DNA of 64,000 nt from an uncultured Lachnospiraceae bacterium (GCA_900551235.1 URUU01000003.1:14887-78886); one strand, 5' to 3'. Numbered from the stretch's first letter, positions 1 through 9,118 are shown. Notes: a model not told the origin generated them from the sequence alone. Numbers and translations are program-made.

Positions 1-225
1 CTTGATCGCGATCGGTGCATGTTCTCTGGAGGAACCGCAGCCGAAGTTTTTCTCAGCTACAATGATATCTCCCTTGTGAACTTTGTTCACGAACTCTTTA
101 TCAATATCTTCCATACAATGTGTTGCCAGTTCTGCCGGATCGGAAGAATTCAGATATCTTGCCGGAATGATAACGTCGGTATCTACATTGTCTCCATATT
201 TAAATACTTTACCATGTGCTTTCAT
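1..225 (-). CDS. leuD: 3-isopropylmalate dehydratase small subunit, 5' part only
   Basis: This is the N-terminal 75 residues of the small subunit of isopropylmalate isomerase, which acts with LeuC in leucine synthesis. The gene runs off the left edge of the window, so stop and C-terminus are not seen. Recognisable family features are the start [19 protein letters not shown], the segment IIPARYLNS and the loop [10 protein letters not shown], which binds substrate in this family. The start at 225 is preceded by AGGAGG (235-240), which overlaps the stop codon of leuC; 13 bases separate the two genes, so they are co-transcribed and probably translationally coupled. No oddities are visible in the part present. 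Confidence 0.95.
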   Translation of the reverse strand, partial: MKAHGKVFKYGDNVDTDVIIPARYLNSSDPAELATHCMEDIDKEFVNKVHKGDIIVAEKNFGCGSSREHAPIAIK

Positions 226-238
226 CTTATCTATCCTC

Positions 239-1507
239 CTATAATCCAAGCTCTGCAGGTGCGGAAATCTTTCCGGTCACTGCACTTGCTGCTGCAACTG
301 CCGGGCTTGCCAGATATACTTCTGATTTTACATGTCCCATACGACCTACGAAGTTACGGTTGGTAGTTGAGATACAACGCTCGCCCTCTGCCAGGATACC
401 CATATAACCGCCAAGGCATGGTCCACAGGTCGGTGTGCTGACAACGGCTCCTGCTTCGATGAAGATCTCAATCAGTCCCTCTCTCATGGCCTGCAGATAA
501 ATCTGCTGGGTTGCCGGGATCACGATACAGCGGACACCTTTTTTCACTTTTCGTCCCTTTAAGATTTCTGCCGCACAACGCAGATCCTCGATACGTCCGT
601 TTGTACAGGAACCGATCACAGACTGATCGATCACAACATCTTCTGTGATCTCATCAATAGTCTTTGTATTCTCCGGAAGATGCGGGAATGCTACGGTTGA
701 TTTCAGAGTACTGAGGTCAATCGTATACTCCTGTTCATATACGGCATCCTCATCTGCTTCGTATATTTTATATGGACGTTTGGAGTGTTCTTTCATATAT
801 TCAACAGTCAGGTCATCTACCGGGAAAATACCGTTCTTGCCGCCGGCTTCGATCGCCATGTTTGCAATTGTAAAACGGTCATCCATGTTCAGGTATTTGA
901 TGCCTTCGCCTGCAAATTCCATAGATTTGTAAAGAGCTCCGTCCACACCGATCAGGCCTATAATGTGCAGGATCACATCTTTTCCGCTCACCCATTTTGC
1001 AGGTTTGCCGACCAGGTTGAATTTGATCGCAGACGGTACTTTGAACCAGGCTTTTCCGGTTACCATACCGGCTGCCATATCGGTACTTCCGACACCGGTA
1101 GAGAATGCTCCCAGTGCTCCATATGTACAGGTATGGGAATCTGCGCCAATGATCACATCGCCTGCTACGGTCAGTCCTTTTTCCGGAAGCAGTGCGTGTT
1201 CGATTCCCATCTCTCCTACGTCAAAATAATTGGTAATCTCATTTTTACAGGCAAATTCGCGTACACATTTGCAGTGTTCTGCAGATTTGATATCTTTATT
1301 CGGGATAAAATGATCCATTACCAGTGCGATCTTATCCTTGTCAAATACTTTCTTTTTGTTAAACTTGTCCATCTCATGAATGGCAACCGGGGAAGTAATA
1401 TCATTTCCCAGTACCAGATCCAGATCTGCCTCGATCAACTGACCGGCTTCTACACTTGGCAATCCTGCATGAGCTGCAAGAATTTTCTGTGTCATCGTCA
1501 TTCCCAT
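239..1507 (-). CDS. leuC: 3-isopropylmalate dehydratase large subunit
   Basis: The 422-residue large subunit of isopropylmalate isomerase, a cytoplasmic [4Fe-4S] aconitase-family enzyme that interconverts 2- and 3-isopropylmalate in leucine synthesis. Cluster ligands are visible in VIGSCTNGR and in [11 protein letters not shown]. Length matches the shorter (about 420 residue) LeuC type of clostridia and archaea. The start at 1507 (MGMTMTQK) is chosen because GGAGG lies 9 bases upstream; an upstream in-frame Met at 1525 has no ribosome binding site. leuD follows 13 bases downstream. A promoter and a perfect palindrome lie 100-155 bases upstream, so this gene is probably the first of the leuCD unit. 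Confidence 0.95.
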   Translation of the reverse strand: MGMTMTQKILAAHAGLPSVEAGQLIEADLDLVLGNDITSPVAIHEMDKFNKKKVFDKDKIALVMDHFIPNKDIKSAEHCKCVREFACKNEITNYFDVGEMGIEHALLPEKGLTVAGDVIIGADSHTCTYGALGAFSTGVGSTDMAAGMVTGKAWFKVPSAIKFNLVGKPAKWVSGKDVILHIIGLIGVDGALYKSMEFAGEGIKYLNMDDRFTIANMAIEAGGKNGIFPVDDLTVEYMKEHSKRPYKIYEADEDAVYEQEYTIDLSTLKSTVAFPHLPENTKTIDEITEDVVIDQSVIGSCTNGRIEDLRCAAEILKGRKVKKGVRCIVIPATQQIYLQAMREGLIEIFIEAGAVVSTPTCGPCLGGYMGILAEGERCISTTNRNFVGRMGHVKSEVYLASPAVAAASAVTGKISAPAELGL

Positions 1508-1608
1508 GTCTTGTTTCCTCCTCATTCTCGTGTTTCATGCAGAAACTCTTTTTTCTGCATACTCCGGAATTGAAAACCCACCTTTTGCGAGTTTTAAACC
1601 TGTTTTTT

Positions 1609-1637
1609 ATCATAGCATAAATATTGGTAAATTACAA
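1609..1637 (-). promoter_or_regulatory. Promoter of leuCD
   Basis: On the minus strand: TTGTAA (1632-1637), 17-base spacer, TATGAT (1609-1614). It lies about 100 bases upstream of the leuC start. The leader between it and leuC has no T-box or leader peptide that I could recognise. Confidence 0.6.
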
Positions 1638-1662
1638 GAATGTGACAAAGCACATTCTTGTA
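1633..1662 (-). promoter_or_regulatory. Perfect 12-bp palindrome overlapping the leuCD -35 box
   Basis: TACAAGAATGTG (1633-1644), six-base centre, CACATTCTTGTA (1651-1662). The inner arm covers most of the -35 hexamer, as expected for an operator. As RNA it could form a hairpin, but no T run follows it, so a terminator is less likely. The remaining gap up to 1852 holds only the 11-bp palindrome AGGTGACACCT (1782-1792) and no clear gene or terminator. Confidence 0.5.
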
Positions 1663-1852
1663 CCTGCAGCGGTTGCTTGCGATATCTGCCTTGTATTACG
1701 CAGTGTGCATCCTCGCGGAGCATTTTTCATTTACCCGAAAATAATTTTCGATAAAGGAAAAAAGATGCCGCCCATTGATACAGGTGACACCTTTCTTTAT
1801 ACTTATCTGAAAATATCTGAAAGTGCTCTTTTAAAAAGGCATCACAGACATC

Positions 1853-3241
1853 TTATTTATTGCTCAGGAATTCATGGATACCTTTTGCTGCTGCTTTACC
1901 TGCACCCATAGCCAGGATAACGGTAGCTGCTCCGGTAACGGCATCTCCACCTGCATATACACCATCTTTTGATGTTTTTCCGGTTTCTTCATCTGCAATA
2001 ATACATTTTCTCTTATTGACATCCAGACCGATGGTCGTAGAAGAAATCAGCGGGTTCGGTGAAGTTCCAAGAGACATGATAACCGTATCTACATCCAGGA
2101 CAAATTCAGATCCCGGGATTTCTACCGGTCTTCTTCTTCCGGAAGCATCCGGCTCACCCAGCTCCATACGGATACATTTCATGCCTGCTACTGCATCGTT
2201 CTCGTCTACCAGGATTTCCGTTGGGTTAGTCAGCAGATCGAAGATGATGCCTTCTTCTTTTGCGTGATGTACTTCTTCTGCACGTGCAGGAAGTTCTGCT
2301 TCACTTCTTCTGTATACGATATGTACTTCTGCACCAAGACGAAGAGCGGTTCTTGCAGCATCCATTGCTACGTTTCCGCCGCCGACAACGGCTACTTTCC
2401 TGCCGTGTACGATCGGTGTATCGTAATCTTCAAGGAATGCTTTCATCAGGTTGTTTCTTGTCAGGTACTCGTTTGCAGAGAATACACCTTTTGCAGTTTC
2501 ACCAGGGATTCCCATGAACATCGGCAGACCTGCACCGGAACCGATAAATACTGCTTCAAATCCTTCTTCCTCCATCAGTTCATCGATGGTGATGGAACGT
2601 CCGATGATAACGTTTGTCTCAATCTTAACACCAAGTGCTTTTACGTTTTCTACTTCTTTTGCAACAACATCCAGTTTTGGAAGACGGAATTCCGGGATAC
2701 CATATACCAGTACACCGCCTGCCTCATGCAGTGCTTCGAATATGGTTACATCATAACCCAATTTTGCCAGATCACCTGCACAGGTCAGACCGGATGGGCC
2801 GGAACCGATGACAGCGACTTTTTTGCCGTTCTTTTCTGCAGGAGCTGCCGGACGGATACCGTTCTGCCTTGCCCAGTCAGCTACAAAACGCTCCAGCTTT
2901 CCGATGGAAACGGCTTCGCCTTTGATACCGCGGATACATTTTCCTTCGCACTGGCTTTCCTGAGGACATACACGGCCGCAGATCGCAGGAAGTGCACTGG
3001 ACTCAGAGATGATCTGATATGCTTTTTCGAAGTTTCCTTCTTTTACTTCATGTACAAATGCAGGGATATTAATAGATACCGGACATCCCTGCATACATTT
3101 TGCATTTTTACAGTTGATGCAGCGGGAAGCTTCTTCCATTGCTTCTTCTGCATTATATCCAAGACAGACCTCGTCAAAATTGGCTGCTCTTACTTTTGGT
3201 GCCTGTTCTCTTACAGGAACTTTCTTTAATACATCTGCCAT
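1853..3241 (-). CDS. nfnB: NADPH-binding large subunit of NfnAB / GltA-family oxidoreductase
   Basis: A 462-residue flavoprotein related to the glutamate synthase small subunit. N-terminal Cys motifs (CINCKNAKCMQGCP and ICGRVCPQESQCEGKC) bind two [4Fe-4S] clusters, followed by a FAD fold (AVIGSGPSGLTCAGDLAKLG) and an NADPH fold (VAVVGGGNVAMDAARTA). A stand-alone GltA homologue next to an NfnA-type flavoprotein is the arrangement of NADH-dependent ferredoxin:NADP oxidoreductase, which bifurcates electrons between ferredoxin and NAD. Start ATG overlaps the nfnA stop by one base (TAATG), so translation is coupled. Substrate assignment to Nfn rather than sulfide dehydrogenase rests on context (acetogen, bifurcating hydrogenase) and is an inference. 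Confidence 0.88.
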   Translation of the reverse strand: MADVLKKVPVREQAPKVRAANFDEVCLGYNAEEAMEEASRCINCKNAKCMQGCPVSINIPAFVHEVKEGNFEKAYQIISESSALPAICGRVCPQESQCEGKCIRGIKGEAVSIGKLERFVADWARQNGIRPAAPAEKNGKKVAVIGSGPSGLTCAGDLAKLGYDVTIFEALHEAGGVLVYGIPEFRLPKLDVVAKEVENVKALGVKIETNVIIGRSITIDELMEEEGFEAVFIGSGAGLPMFMGIPGETAKGVFSANEYLTRNNLMKAFLEDYDTPIVHGRKVAVVGGGNVAMDAARTALRLGAEVHIVYRRSEAELPARAEEVHHAKEEGIIFDLLTNPTEILVDENDAVAGMKCIRMELGEPDASGRRRPVEIPGSEFVLDVDTVIMSLGTSPNPLISSTTIGLDVNKRKCIIADEETGKTSKDGVYAGGDAVTGAATVILAMGAGKAAAKGIHEFLSNK

Positions 3242-4131
3242 TATTTGTCACCTCCGCAATTTCCACATCCACCATGATGTGTGTCACCTTCACGCAGCTT
3301 CAGAAGTGCACGTCCCTCTTCTGTCTTGTAAAGAGTCTGTCTCTTCATTGCCACATCAAAATCAATCTTATGACCGTCAAATTCCGGACCGTCTACGCAG
3401 GCAAATTTTACTTCATCGCCTACCATAACACGACAGGCTCCGCACATACCGGTACCGTCTACCATGATCGGGTTCATGCTGACAACAGTCGGGATGTTCA
3501 GTTTCTTTGTGGTCAGGCAGCAGAATTTCATCATGATCATCGGACCGATCGCTACGCAGTGATCATATACTTTTCCTTCTTTTGTTACCAGATCTTCGAT
3601 CACTTTTGTTACCATACCGCTTCTTCCGTAAGAACCGTCATCTGTAGTAACGTAGAGGTTGCCTGCTACTTTGGAAAGTTCTTTTTCCAGGATAACCAGA
3701 TCTTTTGTCTTTGCACCGACAATAACATCCGCATCAATGCCGTGCTCATGCAGCCATTTCACCTGTGGATATACCGGTGCGGTACCTACACCACCAGCTA
3801 CAAAAAGGATCTTTTTCTTTTTTACTTCTTCGAGCGGCTCTGTGCACAGGTCAGATGGCTGTCCCAGAGGACCTACAAAATCACGGAAAGTATCTCCTGC
3901 CTTCAGTGTGGTAAATTTTTCTGTGGATGCTCCGATCGGCTGAAATACGATGGTGACTGTACCGGCTTCTCTGTCATAGTCACAAATAGTCAGTGGGATA
4001 CGCTCACCGACTTCATCCATTTTTACGATGATAAACTGTCCAGGCAGACAATGCTTTGCAACACGCGGAGCTTCTACGACCATCTCATAGATATTGCCTG
4101 CAAGTTTTCCTGCTTTTAAAATCTTGTACAT
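3241..4131 (-). CDS. nfnA: NAD-binding small subunit of NfnAB (ferredoxin-NADP reductase family)
   Basis: A 296-residue subunit of the same flavoprotein complex. The N-terminal half is a FAD barrel, the middle an NAD-binding fold (KILFVAGGVGTAPVYPQ), and the C-terminal region MCGACRVMVGDEVKFACVDG carries the Cys residues of the [2Fe-2S] cluster. It is sometimes annotated sulfide dehydrogenase subunit or dihydroorotate dehydrogenase electron-transfer subunit. Start at 4131 (MYKILKAG) follows GGAGG with a 6-base spacer; the longer frame to 4197 lacks a ribosome binding site. It is first in a two-gene operon with nfnB, with its own promoter just after ftsK. Confidence 0.88.
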   Translation of the reverse strand: MYKILKAGKLAGNIYEMVVEAPRVAKHCLPGQFIIVKMDEVGERIPLTICDYDREAGTVTIVFQPIGASTEKFTTLKAGDTFRDFVGPLGQPSDLCTEPLEEVKKKKILFVAGGVGTAPVYPQVKWLHEHGIDADVIVGAKTKDLVILEKELSKVAGNLYVTTDDGSYGRSGMVTKVIEDLVTKEGKVYDHCVAIGPMIMMKFCCLTTKKLNIPTVVSMNPIMVDGTGMCGACRVMVGDEVKFACVDGPEFDGHKIDFDVAMKRQTLYKTEEGRALLKLREGDTHHGGCGNCGGDK

Positions 4132-4158
4132 ATCATACCTCCATATTTTTTGTTTTAT

Positions 4159-4183
4159 AAAAACACACCTGACTGTGTTTTTT
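4159..4183 (-). terminator. Terminator-like hairpin in the nfnAB leader
   Basis: On the minus strand an AAAAACACA arm pairs with TGTGTTTTT around a seven-base loop (cores 4175-4183 and 4159-4167) and runs into more T. It lies between the putative nfn promoter and nfnA, so it could terminate ftsK-derived transcripts or attenuate nfn. AT-rich and therefore weak. Confidence 0.3.
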
Positions 4184-4221
4184 GTATACAGTCGCAAGGA
4201 TTCTACAAAACACTACATTAA

Positions 4222-4250
4222 AGTATAAAACAATCCCCCAAAAATTTCAA
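4222..4250 (-). promoter_or_regulatory. Promoter of nfnAB
   Basis: Minus strand TTGAAA (4245-4250), 17-base spacer, TATACT (4222-4227), located immediately after the ftsK stop codon and about 90 bases before the nfnA start. Confidence 0.5.
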
Positions 4251-4253
4251 TAC

Positions 4254-6911
4254 TTATTGCCCCTGCTCAAGATAATTTTCGAACTGTTCCATACTCATCA
4301 GTACTTTTCTTGGCTTGGTTCCTTCTTCCGGACCGACAACACCGGCATCCGAAAGCTGATCCATGATGCGCGCCGCCCGGTTAAAACCGATCTTGAACAT
4401 ACGCTGGAGCATGCCGATCGATGCTTTGTCTTTCTCAATGATAAATTTTCCGGCATCCGTAAAATATTCGTCCACATCACTTCCACCGTTTCTGGTATCC
4501 TGCACTGCCTGTACCACTTTGGACATCTGCTCCTGCATTTCTGCATGGTATGTTTCAGCCGTATTCTGATCTGTCAGAAATTCGACTACTTTTTCCACTT
4601 CCTTATCTGTCACAAAAGCACCCTGCAGTCTTGCCGGCTTCTGGTAATTCTGCGGATAAAACAGCATATCACCTTTTCCAAGCAGCTTCTCTGCTCCGTT
4701 CATATCCAGGATTGTCCTGGAATCCACACCGGAGGATGCCTTAAATGCAATCCTTGACGGCATATTTGCTTTGATCAGGCCGGTAATAACATTGACAGAC
4801 GGTCTCTGTGTAGCCAGGATCAGATGCAGACCGGCTGCACGGGCAAGCTGTGCCAGACGGCAGACCGCATCTTCTACTTCTCCTGGAGCTACCATCATCA
4901 GATCTGCAAGCTCGTCTACGATGATCACGATCTGCGGCAGCTTTTTCATTTCGGTGGTGCGCTGTTCCTGTGGAATTTCTTCCAGTTTTTTGTTATATCC
5001 CTTCAGGTCACGTACACCGAACATGGCAAATTTCTGATACCGCTCTGTCATCTCCGTTACCGCCCAGTTCAGCGCACCCGCCGCCTTTTTCGGATCCGTA
5101 ACAACCGGAATAAACAGATGCGGGATTCCGTTGTAAACGCTTAACTCCACCACTTTCGGATCGATCATGATCAGCTTGACATCCTCTGGCGAAGATTTGT
5201 AGATCAGACTCATGATGATCGTATTGACACAGACCGATTTACCGGATCCGGTCGCACCGGCGATCAGAAGATGGGGCATCTTTGCAATATCTGCCACCAC
5301 GATCTTGCCAGCCAGGTCTTTTCCGACTGCAATAGAAAGATGGGAGGAAGCTTCCTGAAATTCTCTGGACTCCAGAAGCTCTCTTAAATAGACCCCGCTG
5401 CTCTCTTTGTTGGGAACTTCAATACCAACGGCTGCCTTTCCCGGTATCGGTGCTTCGATACGGATATCCTCTGCTGCCAGATTCAGCTTGATGTCATCTG
5501 CCAGGTTGACGATACGACTGACTTTCACACCCTGTTCCGGAGTCAGTTCGTAGCGGGTAACGGACGGGCCGCAGCTCACATTCGTCACATGTGCTTCCAC
5601 ACCGAAACTGTGTAGTGTATTCTGCAGTTTCTGTGCTGTGTTTTTCAGAAGCTCACTGCTGTTTCCGTTTTTATTTTTCTTAGGAAGTCCAAGCATCTCC
5701 ATCGGTGGAAATATATATTCCGGTTTCTGCATTTTTTCTGCAGCCTCAATTTCTTCGCTGACACTTTCAAGCTGCGCTTTCTGCTCGCTCGCAGAAGAAC
5801 GCGGATTTTTCTTATTTTTCTCTGGTTTTTCTGCCTGTACCTCTTCTGCTCCTTCCGCAGGCAAAGACACCTGTTCTTCCGGATTGGATGCTTTTTCCTC
5901 TTTATGTGGAAGTTCTGAAACAATTTCTTCTTCCAGAACCGTTTCTTCTGGTTCTTCCAGTCCTTCGATTGAAAAATGCTCCATAAAATCAAATACCGGT
6001 CCGTTCTCCGTTCTTTTCGGTTCTTTTGGTGCTTCTTCCTGCACTTCTTCTGTTTTCTGTGGAATTTCCATCTGTGACATTGACGCAGAAGCAGAGGATG
6101 GCTGCAGATCTGTCTGGAAAGTCACACCGGAAGCTTTATGATCCATACGACGCTGTTTTTCTTCTTCGAATACCTCTTTGCGATGCAAAAAGGCCTCCTG
6201 TTCCCGAAGAAGCTTCTGTTCCCGATATAAGGTCTGCTCCTCTCTGCGAAGTCTCGCCTGCTCCATCCTGCGTCTCGCATCCGCTTTTGCAGATACATAA
6301 ACGCGCTCACTTCCTTTTTGTACACCACGAAACAGAGAACGTTCTGTAATCAGGATCATCGAAACGATCACCAGAGCGATCACTGCCACATAGGAGCCGA
6401 CTATTCCAATCGACGGGCAGAGCAGCTTACAGAACATGCCACCAACAATCCCGCCTCCGGTATGTTCTTCCATACTGTAACGATAATACTCCAGCAGTGT
6501 TTTATGCTTATCAAATCCGTTGATCAGTTCACTGAAAATCGTAAGTGCCAGAAATAAGAGCAAAAAGCCACTCATTTTCACCCACATGATCCGCGTTTTC
6601 CGGTTTGAGATTGCAAAAGCCACACCGAAAAACAGTGCAAACGGGAAAAGATATGCCAGAATACCAAAAGTGCCCATAAAAAAGTGGCTGACTGCATTTC
6701 CCAGAAAGCCGCCAAATCCAAAATTGCTGATCAGGATCAGAATGGAAAGTGCCAGTATCAGCCAGAGTGCAATCTCCTCCCCCATGGAAATCTTCGCTTC
6801 TTCTATCTGCTCCTGTTTTTTTGTTGTTTTTTTGATCTTACCGGATTTCGTTTTTGTTTCCAACCCGGAAGACCTCCTGCTGTTTTTTGCAGGATTCCTT
6901 TTTTCTGCCAT
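4254..6911 (-). CDS. ftsK: DNA translocase FtsK/SpoIIIE
   Basis: An 885-residue membrane-anchored ATPase that pumps chromosomal DNA through the septum during division or sporulation. The first 200 residues hold about four membrane segments, followed by a long charged linker rich in Glu, Lys and Gln. The motor domain has Walker A (GATGSGKSV) and Walker B (IIVDELADLMM), and the C-terminal gamma winged-helix (about 65 residues) is present, so the protein is complete. Start at 6911 (MAEKRNPAKN) follows GGGAG by 10 bases. Only one copy lies in this window, so whether it serves vegetative division, spore DNA transport or both cannot be said. It is likely monocistronic: a terminator precedes it and the nfn promoter follows. 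Confidence 0.95.
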   Translation of the reverse strand: MAEKRNPAKNSRRSSGLETKTKSGKIKKTTKKQEQIEEAKISMGEEIALWLILALSILILISNFGFGGFLGNAVSHFFMGTFGILAYLFPFALFFGVAFAISNRKTRIMWVKMSGFLLLFLALTIFSELINGFDKHKTLLEYYRYSMEEHTGGGIVGGMFCKLLCPSIGIVGSYVAVIALVIVSMILITERSLFRGVQKGSERVYVSAKADARRRMEQARLRREEQTLYREQKLLREQEAFLHRKEVFEEEKQRRMDHKASGVTFQTDLQPSSASASMSQMEIPQKTEEVQEEAPKEPKRTENGPVFDFMEHFSIEGLEEPEETVLEEEIVSELPHKEEKASNPEEQVSLPAEGAEEVQAEKPEKNKKNPRSSASEQKAQLESVSEEIEAAEKMQKPEYIFPPMEMLGLPKKNKNGNSSELLKNTAQKLQNTLHSFGVEAHVTNVSCGPSVTRYELTPEQGVKVSRIVNLADDIKLNLAAEDIRIEAPIPGKAAVGIEVPNKESSGVYLRELLESREFQEASSHLSIAVGKDLAGKIVVADIAKMPHLLIAGATGSGKSVCVNTIIMSLIYKSSPEDVKLIMIDPKVVELSVYNGIPHLFIPVVTDPKKAAGALNWAVTEMTERYQKFAMFGVRDLKGYNKKLEEIPQEQRTTEMKKLPQIVIIVDELADLMMVAPGEVEDAVCRLAQLARAAGLHLILATQRPSVNVITGLIKANMPSRIAFKASSGVDSRTILDMNGAEKLLGKGDMLFYPQNYQKPARLQGAFVTDKEVEKVVEFLTDQNTAETYHAEMQEQMSKVVQAVQDTRNGGSDVDEYFTDAGKFIIEKDKASIGMLQRMFKIGFNRAARIMDQLSDAGVVGPEEGTKPRKVLMSMEQFENYLEQGQ

Positions 6912-6946
6912 AAATAGTAATACTCCCTTCTGCATGGCAAGGGTGC

Positions 6947-6985
6947 AAAAAACTGTTACAGTTTCTGTGCCGTAACAGTTTTTTG
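6947..6985 (-). terminator. Terminator of uppP
   Basis: AAAAAACTGTTAC and GTAACAGTTTTTT form a perfect stem around a 12-base loop, with A and T runs on both sides. It separates uppP from ftsK and is symmetric, so it could act in both directions. Confidence 0.85.
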
Positions 6986-6991
6986 TCTATC

Positions 6992-7867
6992 CTATACGAA
7001 AAAGTTTGCTATGATCGCGATCACGCCTACTGCAAAACAATATATCGCAAATCCCTTAAATTTCTTTTTGCGTACAACCGCAAGCATGGTTTTGATGCAT
7101 ATATATCCGACACATCCAGCCACAACTGCTCCGATCAGTCCATTTAGAACAATGCCGCCTGAAATCCCTTCGCTTCCGATATCCTTAATCTCAACCAGTG
7201 CCGCCCCAAGGATCGCCGGTATCGACATAATAAAAGAATATCTTACTGCGAATCTTCTGTCATATCCGCTCATCATGCAGGCTGCAATCGTGGTTCCTGA
7301 ACGGGAAAGCCCCGGCAATGTCGCACATCCCTGTGCTGCTCCGATCAGAAAACCGCTTCCGTAACTGATATCTCTTGGTATCTTTTTTCCATCCGGTGCC
7401 ATCTCTGAAACGATCAGGAGAATCGATGTAAGGATCAGGCCGATGCCCGGCACGATCAGAGTCGCACTCGCCTTTTCTACCAGATGTCTTCCCATATATC
7501 CGATCACACCGGTCGGTATCGTCGATACCAGAACCAGCACTACAAATTTACGATAATTATTTTTCACAATCCTGCGATAACGCAATGCACTGTAACTGCG
7601 CTGGTTCTGAATATAACTTTTCAGATTGTAAATAATATCCCTGCACATATTCAGTGTCTCTATGATCATCCTCAGAATATCCTTCCGGTATACGACAAAA
7701 ATCGCTGCCAGTGTTCCAAGATGAAGCATAACGTCAAAAAACAGTCCTCCCTCTGTCTCGATATGAAATATATTTTGAATGATCGCCAGATGCCCGGAGC
7801 TGCTGACCGGTAAAAATTCGGCAATCCCCTGCACAATACCCAATATTATCGCCTGTATAATTGACAT
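6992..7867 (-). CDS. uppP: Undecaprenyl-diphosphatase UppP/BacA
   Basis: A 291-residue membrane enzyme that dephosphorylates undecaprenyl pyrophosphate to recycle the lipid carrier for peptidoglycan; overproduction gives bacitracin resistance in other bacteria. Family motifs are visible: the N-terminal QGIAEFLPVSSSGHL with its Glu and Ser residues, and PGLSRSGTTIAACMMSG with the catalytic Arg region. Hydrophobic helices fill the rest. GGGAGG lies five bases before the ATG. It has its own promoter and a strong terminator, so it is monocistronic and divergent from the LytTR gene. Confidence 0.95.
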   Translation of the reverse strand: MSIIQAIILGIVQGIAEFLPVSSSGHLAIIQNIFHIETEGGLFFDVMLHLGTLAAIFVVYRKDILRMIIETLNMCRDIIYNLKSYIQNQRSYSALRYRRIVKNNYRKFVVLVLVSTIPTGVIGYMGRHLVEKASATLIVPGIGLILTSILLIVSEMAPDGKKIPRDISYGSGFLIGAAQGCATLPGLSRSGTTIAACMMSGYDRRFAVRYSFIMSIPAILGAALVEIKDIGSEGISGGIVLNGLIGAVVAGCVGYICIKTMLAVVRKKKFKGFAIYCFAVGVIAIIANFFV

Positions 7868-7914
7868 ATTAACCTCCCGTACCGCATCCTGCGCGGTTTT
7901 ATCGAACTTTTTAG

Positions 7915-7943
7915 ATTATATCATACTTTCCCGCAAGTTACAA
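7915..7943 (-). promoter_or_regulatory. Promoter of uppP
   Basis: Minus strand TTGTAA (7938-7943), 17-base spacer, TATAAT (7915-7920), about 50 bases upstream of the uppP start. The opposite strand of this 222-base divergent gap carries an extended -10 (TGCTATAAT, 8010-8018) for the LytTR gene. Confidence 0.6.
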
Positions 7944-8089
7944 ATACTTATTTTGTGATTTCCAGAATCTATATTTTAACGGAATGTTCGCAATTTCTTC
8001 ACGAAGCCATGCTATAATAAAATATTATCAGATATCGAATAACACTATTTTCATCTCAACATGAGGCATACGAAAGGAGGTACTTCTTT

Positions 8090-8806
8090 ATGGATACTTT
8101 ACATATAGCTGTGTGTGACAACCACGTTGCATCCCTGACTTTTATCACCAGTGAAATCACAAAATATATCATGAATATGAACGTTCAGGCAGATATTTCT
8201 TCTTTCCGTTCCAGCGAGGACGTTATGCGCCGGGTATCGGAAGGCGATTTTTTTGACCTGTACATCCTGAATATTGAAATGCCAAGGCTGGACGGTATTA
8301 CGCTTGCGCTGCAGATTCGAAATCATCAGAAAAATCCTGTTATCATTTTTGTGTCTGCCCGGGAAGAGTATGTTTTTGATTCCTTCAAAGCGCATCCTTA
8401 CAGTTTTGTACGTAAAGATCATTTTCATGAAGACCTGAGTTCCACCCTGAAGGCTTTTATGCTGGAGTATCATAAAAGGGAAGATACTTTTCTTTATATT
8501 CTGCGCACCGCCGATTCCATCCACAAACTGAATCTTCATCAGATTCTGTATATTGAATGTTCGGACCCTGAACATATTCTGATCCACCGAAACGATGGAA
8601 CCATACGCCGCATCCGTTACCCTATGGATCAGTTGGAATGTGAACTTGTCCATTATGATTTCATACGAAGCAGTAAAGTCTGTCTGGTAAATTGTATTTA
8701 TATTTTCCTTATAAATAATAACTGTCTGGAGCTGGATAACGGATCTTCTCTCCCCATCGATGCACCATATCTTTCTGCCCTGCAAGAAAAATTTGGTGAT
8801 TTCTGA
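8090..8806 (+). CDS. LytTR-family response regulator with an Asn in place of the phosphoacceptor Asp
   Basis: A 238-residue protein with an N-terminal CheY-like receiver (about 1-125) and a C-terminal LytTR DNA-binding domain (about 135-238). The receiver sequence around the phosphorylation site reads DLYILNIEMPRLDG; aligned to the usual LDIEMP, residue 61 is Asn instead of the phosphorylated Asp, encoded by AAT. The acidic pocket is also reduced (Asp10-Asn11). Other receiver residues (Ser94 in VSAREEY, Lys109 after SFV) remain. No histidine kinase lies nearby. AAGGAGG is well placed before the ATG. It is probably a phosphorylation-independent or partner-controlled regulator; targets are unknown. 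It converges with a tiny membrane protein one base away. Confidence 0.85.
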   Translation: MDTLHIAVCDNHVASLTFITSEITKYIMNMNVQADISSFRSSEDVMRRVSEGDFFDLYILNIEMPRLDGITLALQIRNHQKNPVIIFVSAREEYVFDSFKAHPYSFVRKDHFHEDLSSTLKAFMLEYHKREDTFLYILRTADSIHKLNLHQILYIECSDPEHILIHRNDGTIRRIRYPMDQLECELVHYDFIRSSKVCLVNCIYIFLINNNCLELDNGSSLPIDAPYLSALQEKFGDF

Positions 8807-8807
8807 T

Positions 8808-8948
8808 TCAGCAGCAAAACATAAAATATCCAAGCAGCAGCAGACCAAAAATGAAGACAATGGATACAAAAACATTAGGCATAAAAAATGCAATGGTCAT
8901 GCCGAATGCGATCCAGAATAAGGTATAACCGATCAGACGTTTCATCAT
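8808..8948 (-). CDS. 46-residue single-span membrane protein
   Basis: A short frame starting MMKRLIGYTLFWIAF and ending LLLGYFMFCC. Almost the whole length is hydrophobic, compatible with one long or two short membrane helices, with a basic N-terminus and two terminal Cys residues. The stop lies one base from the stop of the convergent LytTR gene. There is no strong ribosome binding site (AAGAAAATGGTAAGAAA precedes it), so expression is uncertain. The composition is what one expects of a real small membrane protein rather than a chance frame. Function unknown. Confidence 0.6.
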   Translation of the reverse strand: MMKRLIGYTLFWIAFGMTIAFFMPNVFVSIVFIFGLLLLGYFMFCC

Positions 8949-9085
8949 TTTCTTACCATTTTCTTTACTATTAACCTATGCATCTGCTCTGTTTTTAAAT
9001 CCTTTTTTATTCAAGTTGAACCTACATGTGGCCTGCTGCAAAGAGTTTTTTATCTTAGACAGAGATTGGACTTTGATCAAAAAAA

Positions 9086-9118
9086 TGGGACATCCTTATT
9101 TCCGATGCCCCATTTTCA
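9086..9118 (-). terminator. Terminator of the gerW operon
   Basis: Minus strand stem AATGGGGCATC / GATGTCCCATT around a short loop followed by a seven-T run, directly after the gerW stop. Confidence 0.85.

Noticed and set aside
785..1573. 262-codon plus-strand frame opposite leuC
   Set aside because: Antisense shadow of leuC with Cys/His-rich composition typical of such frames; it also runs through the leuC promoter region.
1783..1853. Terminator after nfnB
   Set aside because: Only a long-range GATGCC/GGCATC pairing with about 70 bases between and a T run; too loose to call.
2264..4119. Long plus-strand frames opposite nfnB and nfnA
   Set aside because: Antisense shadows of well-supported genes; aromatic- and Cys-rich translation with no motifs.
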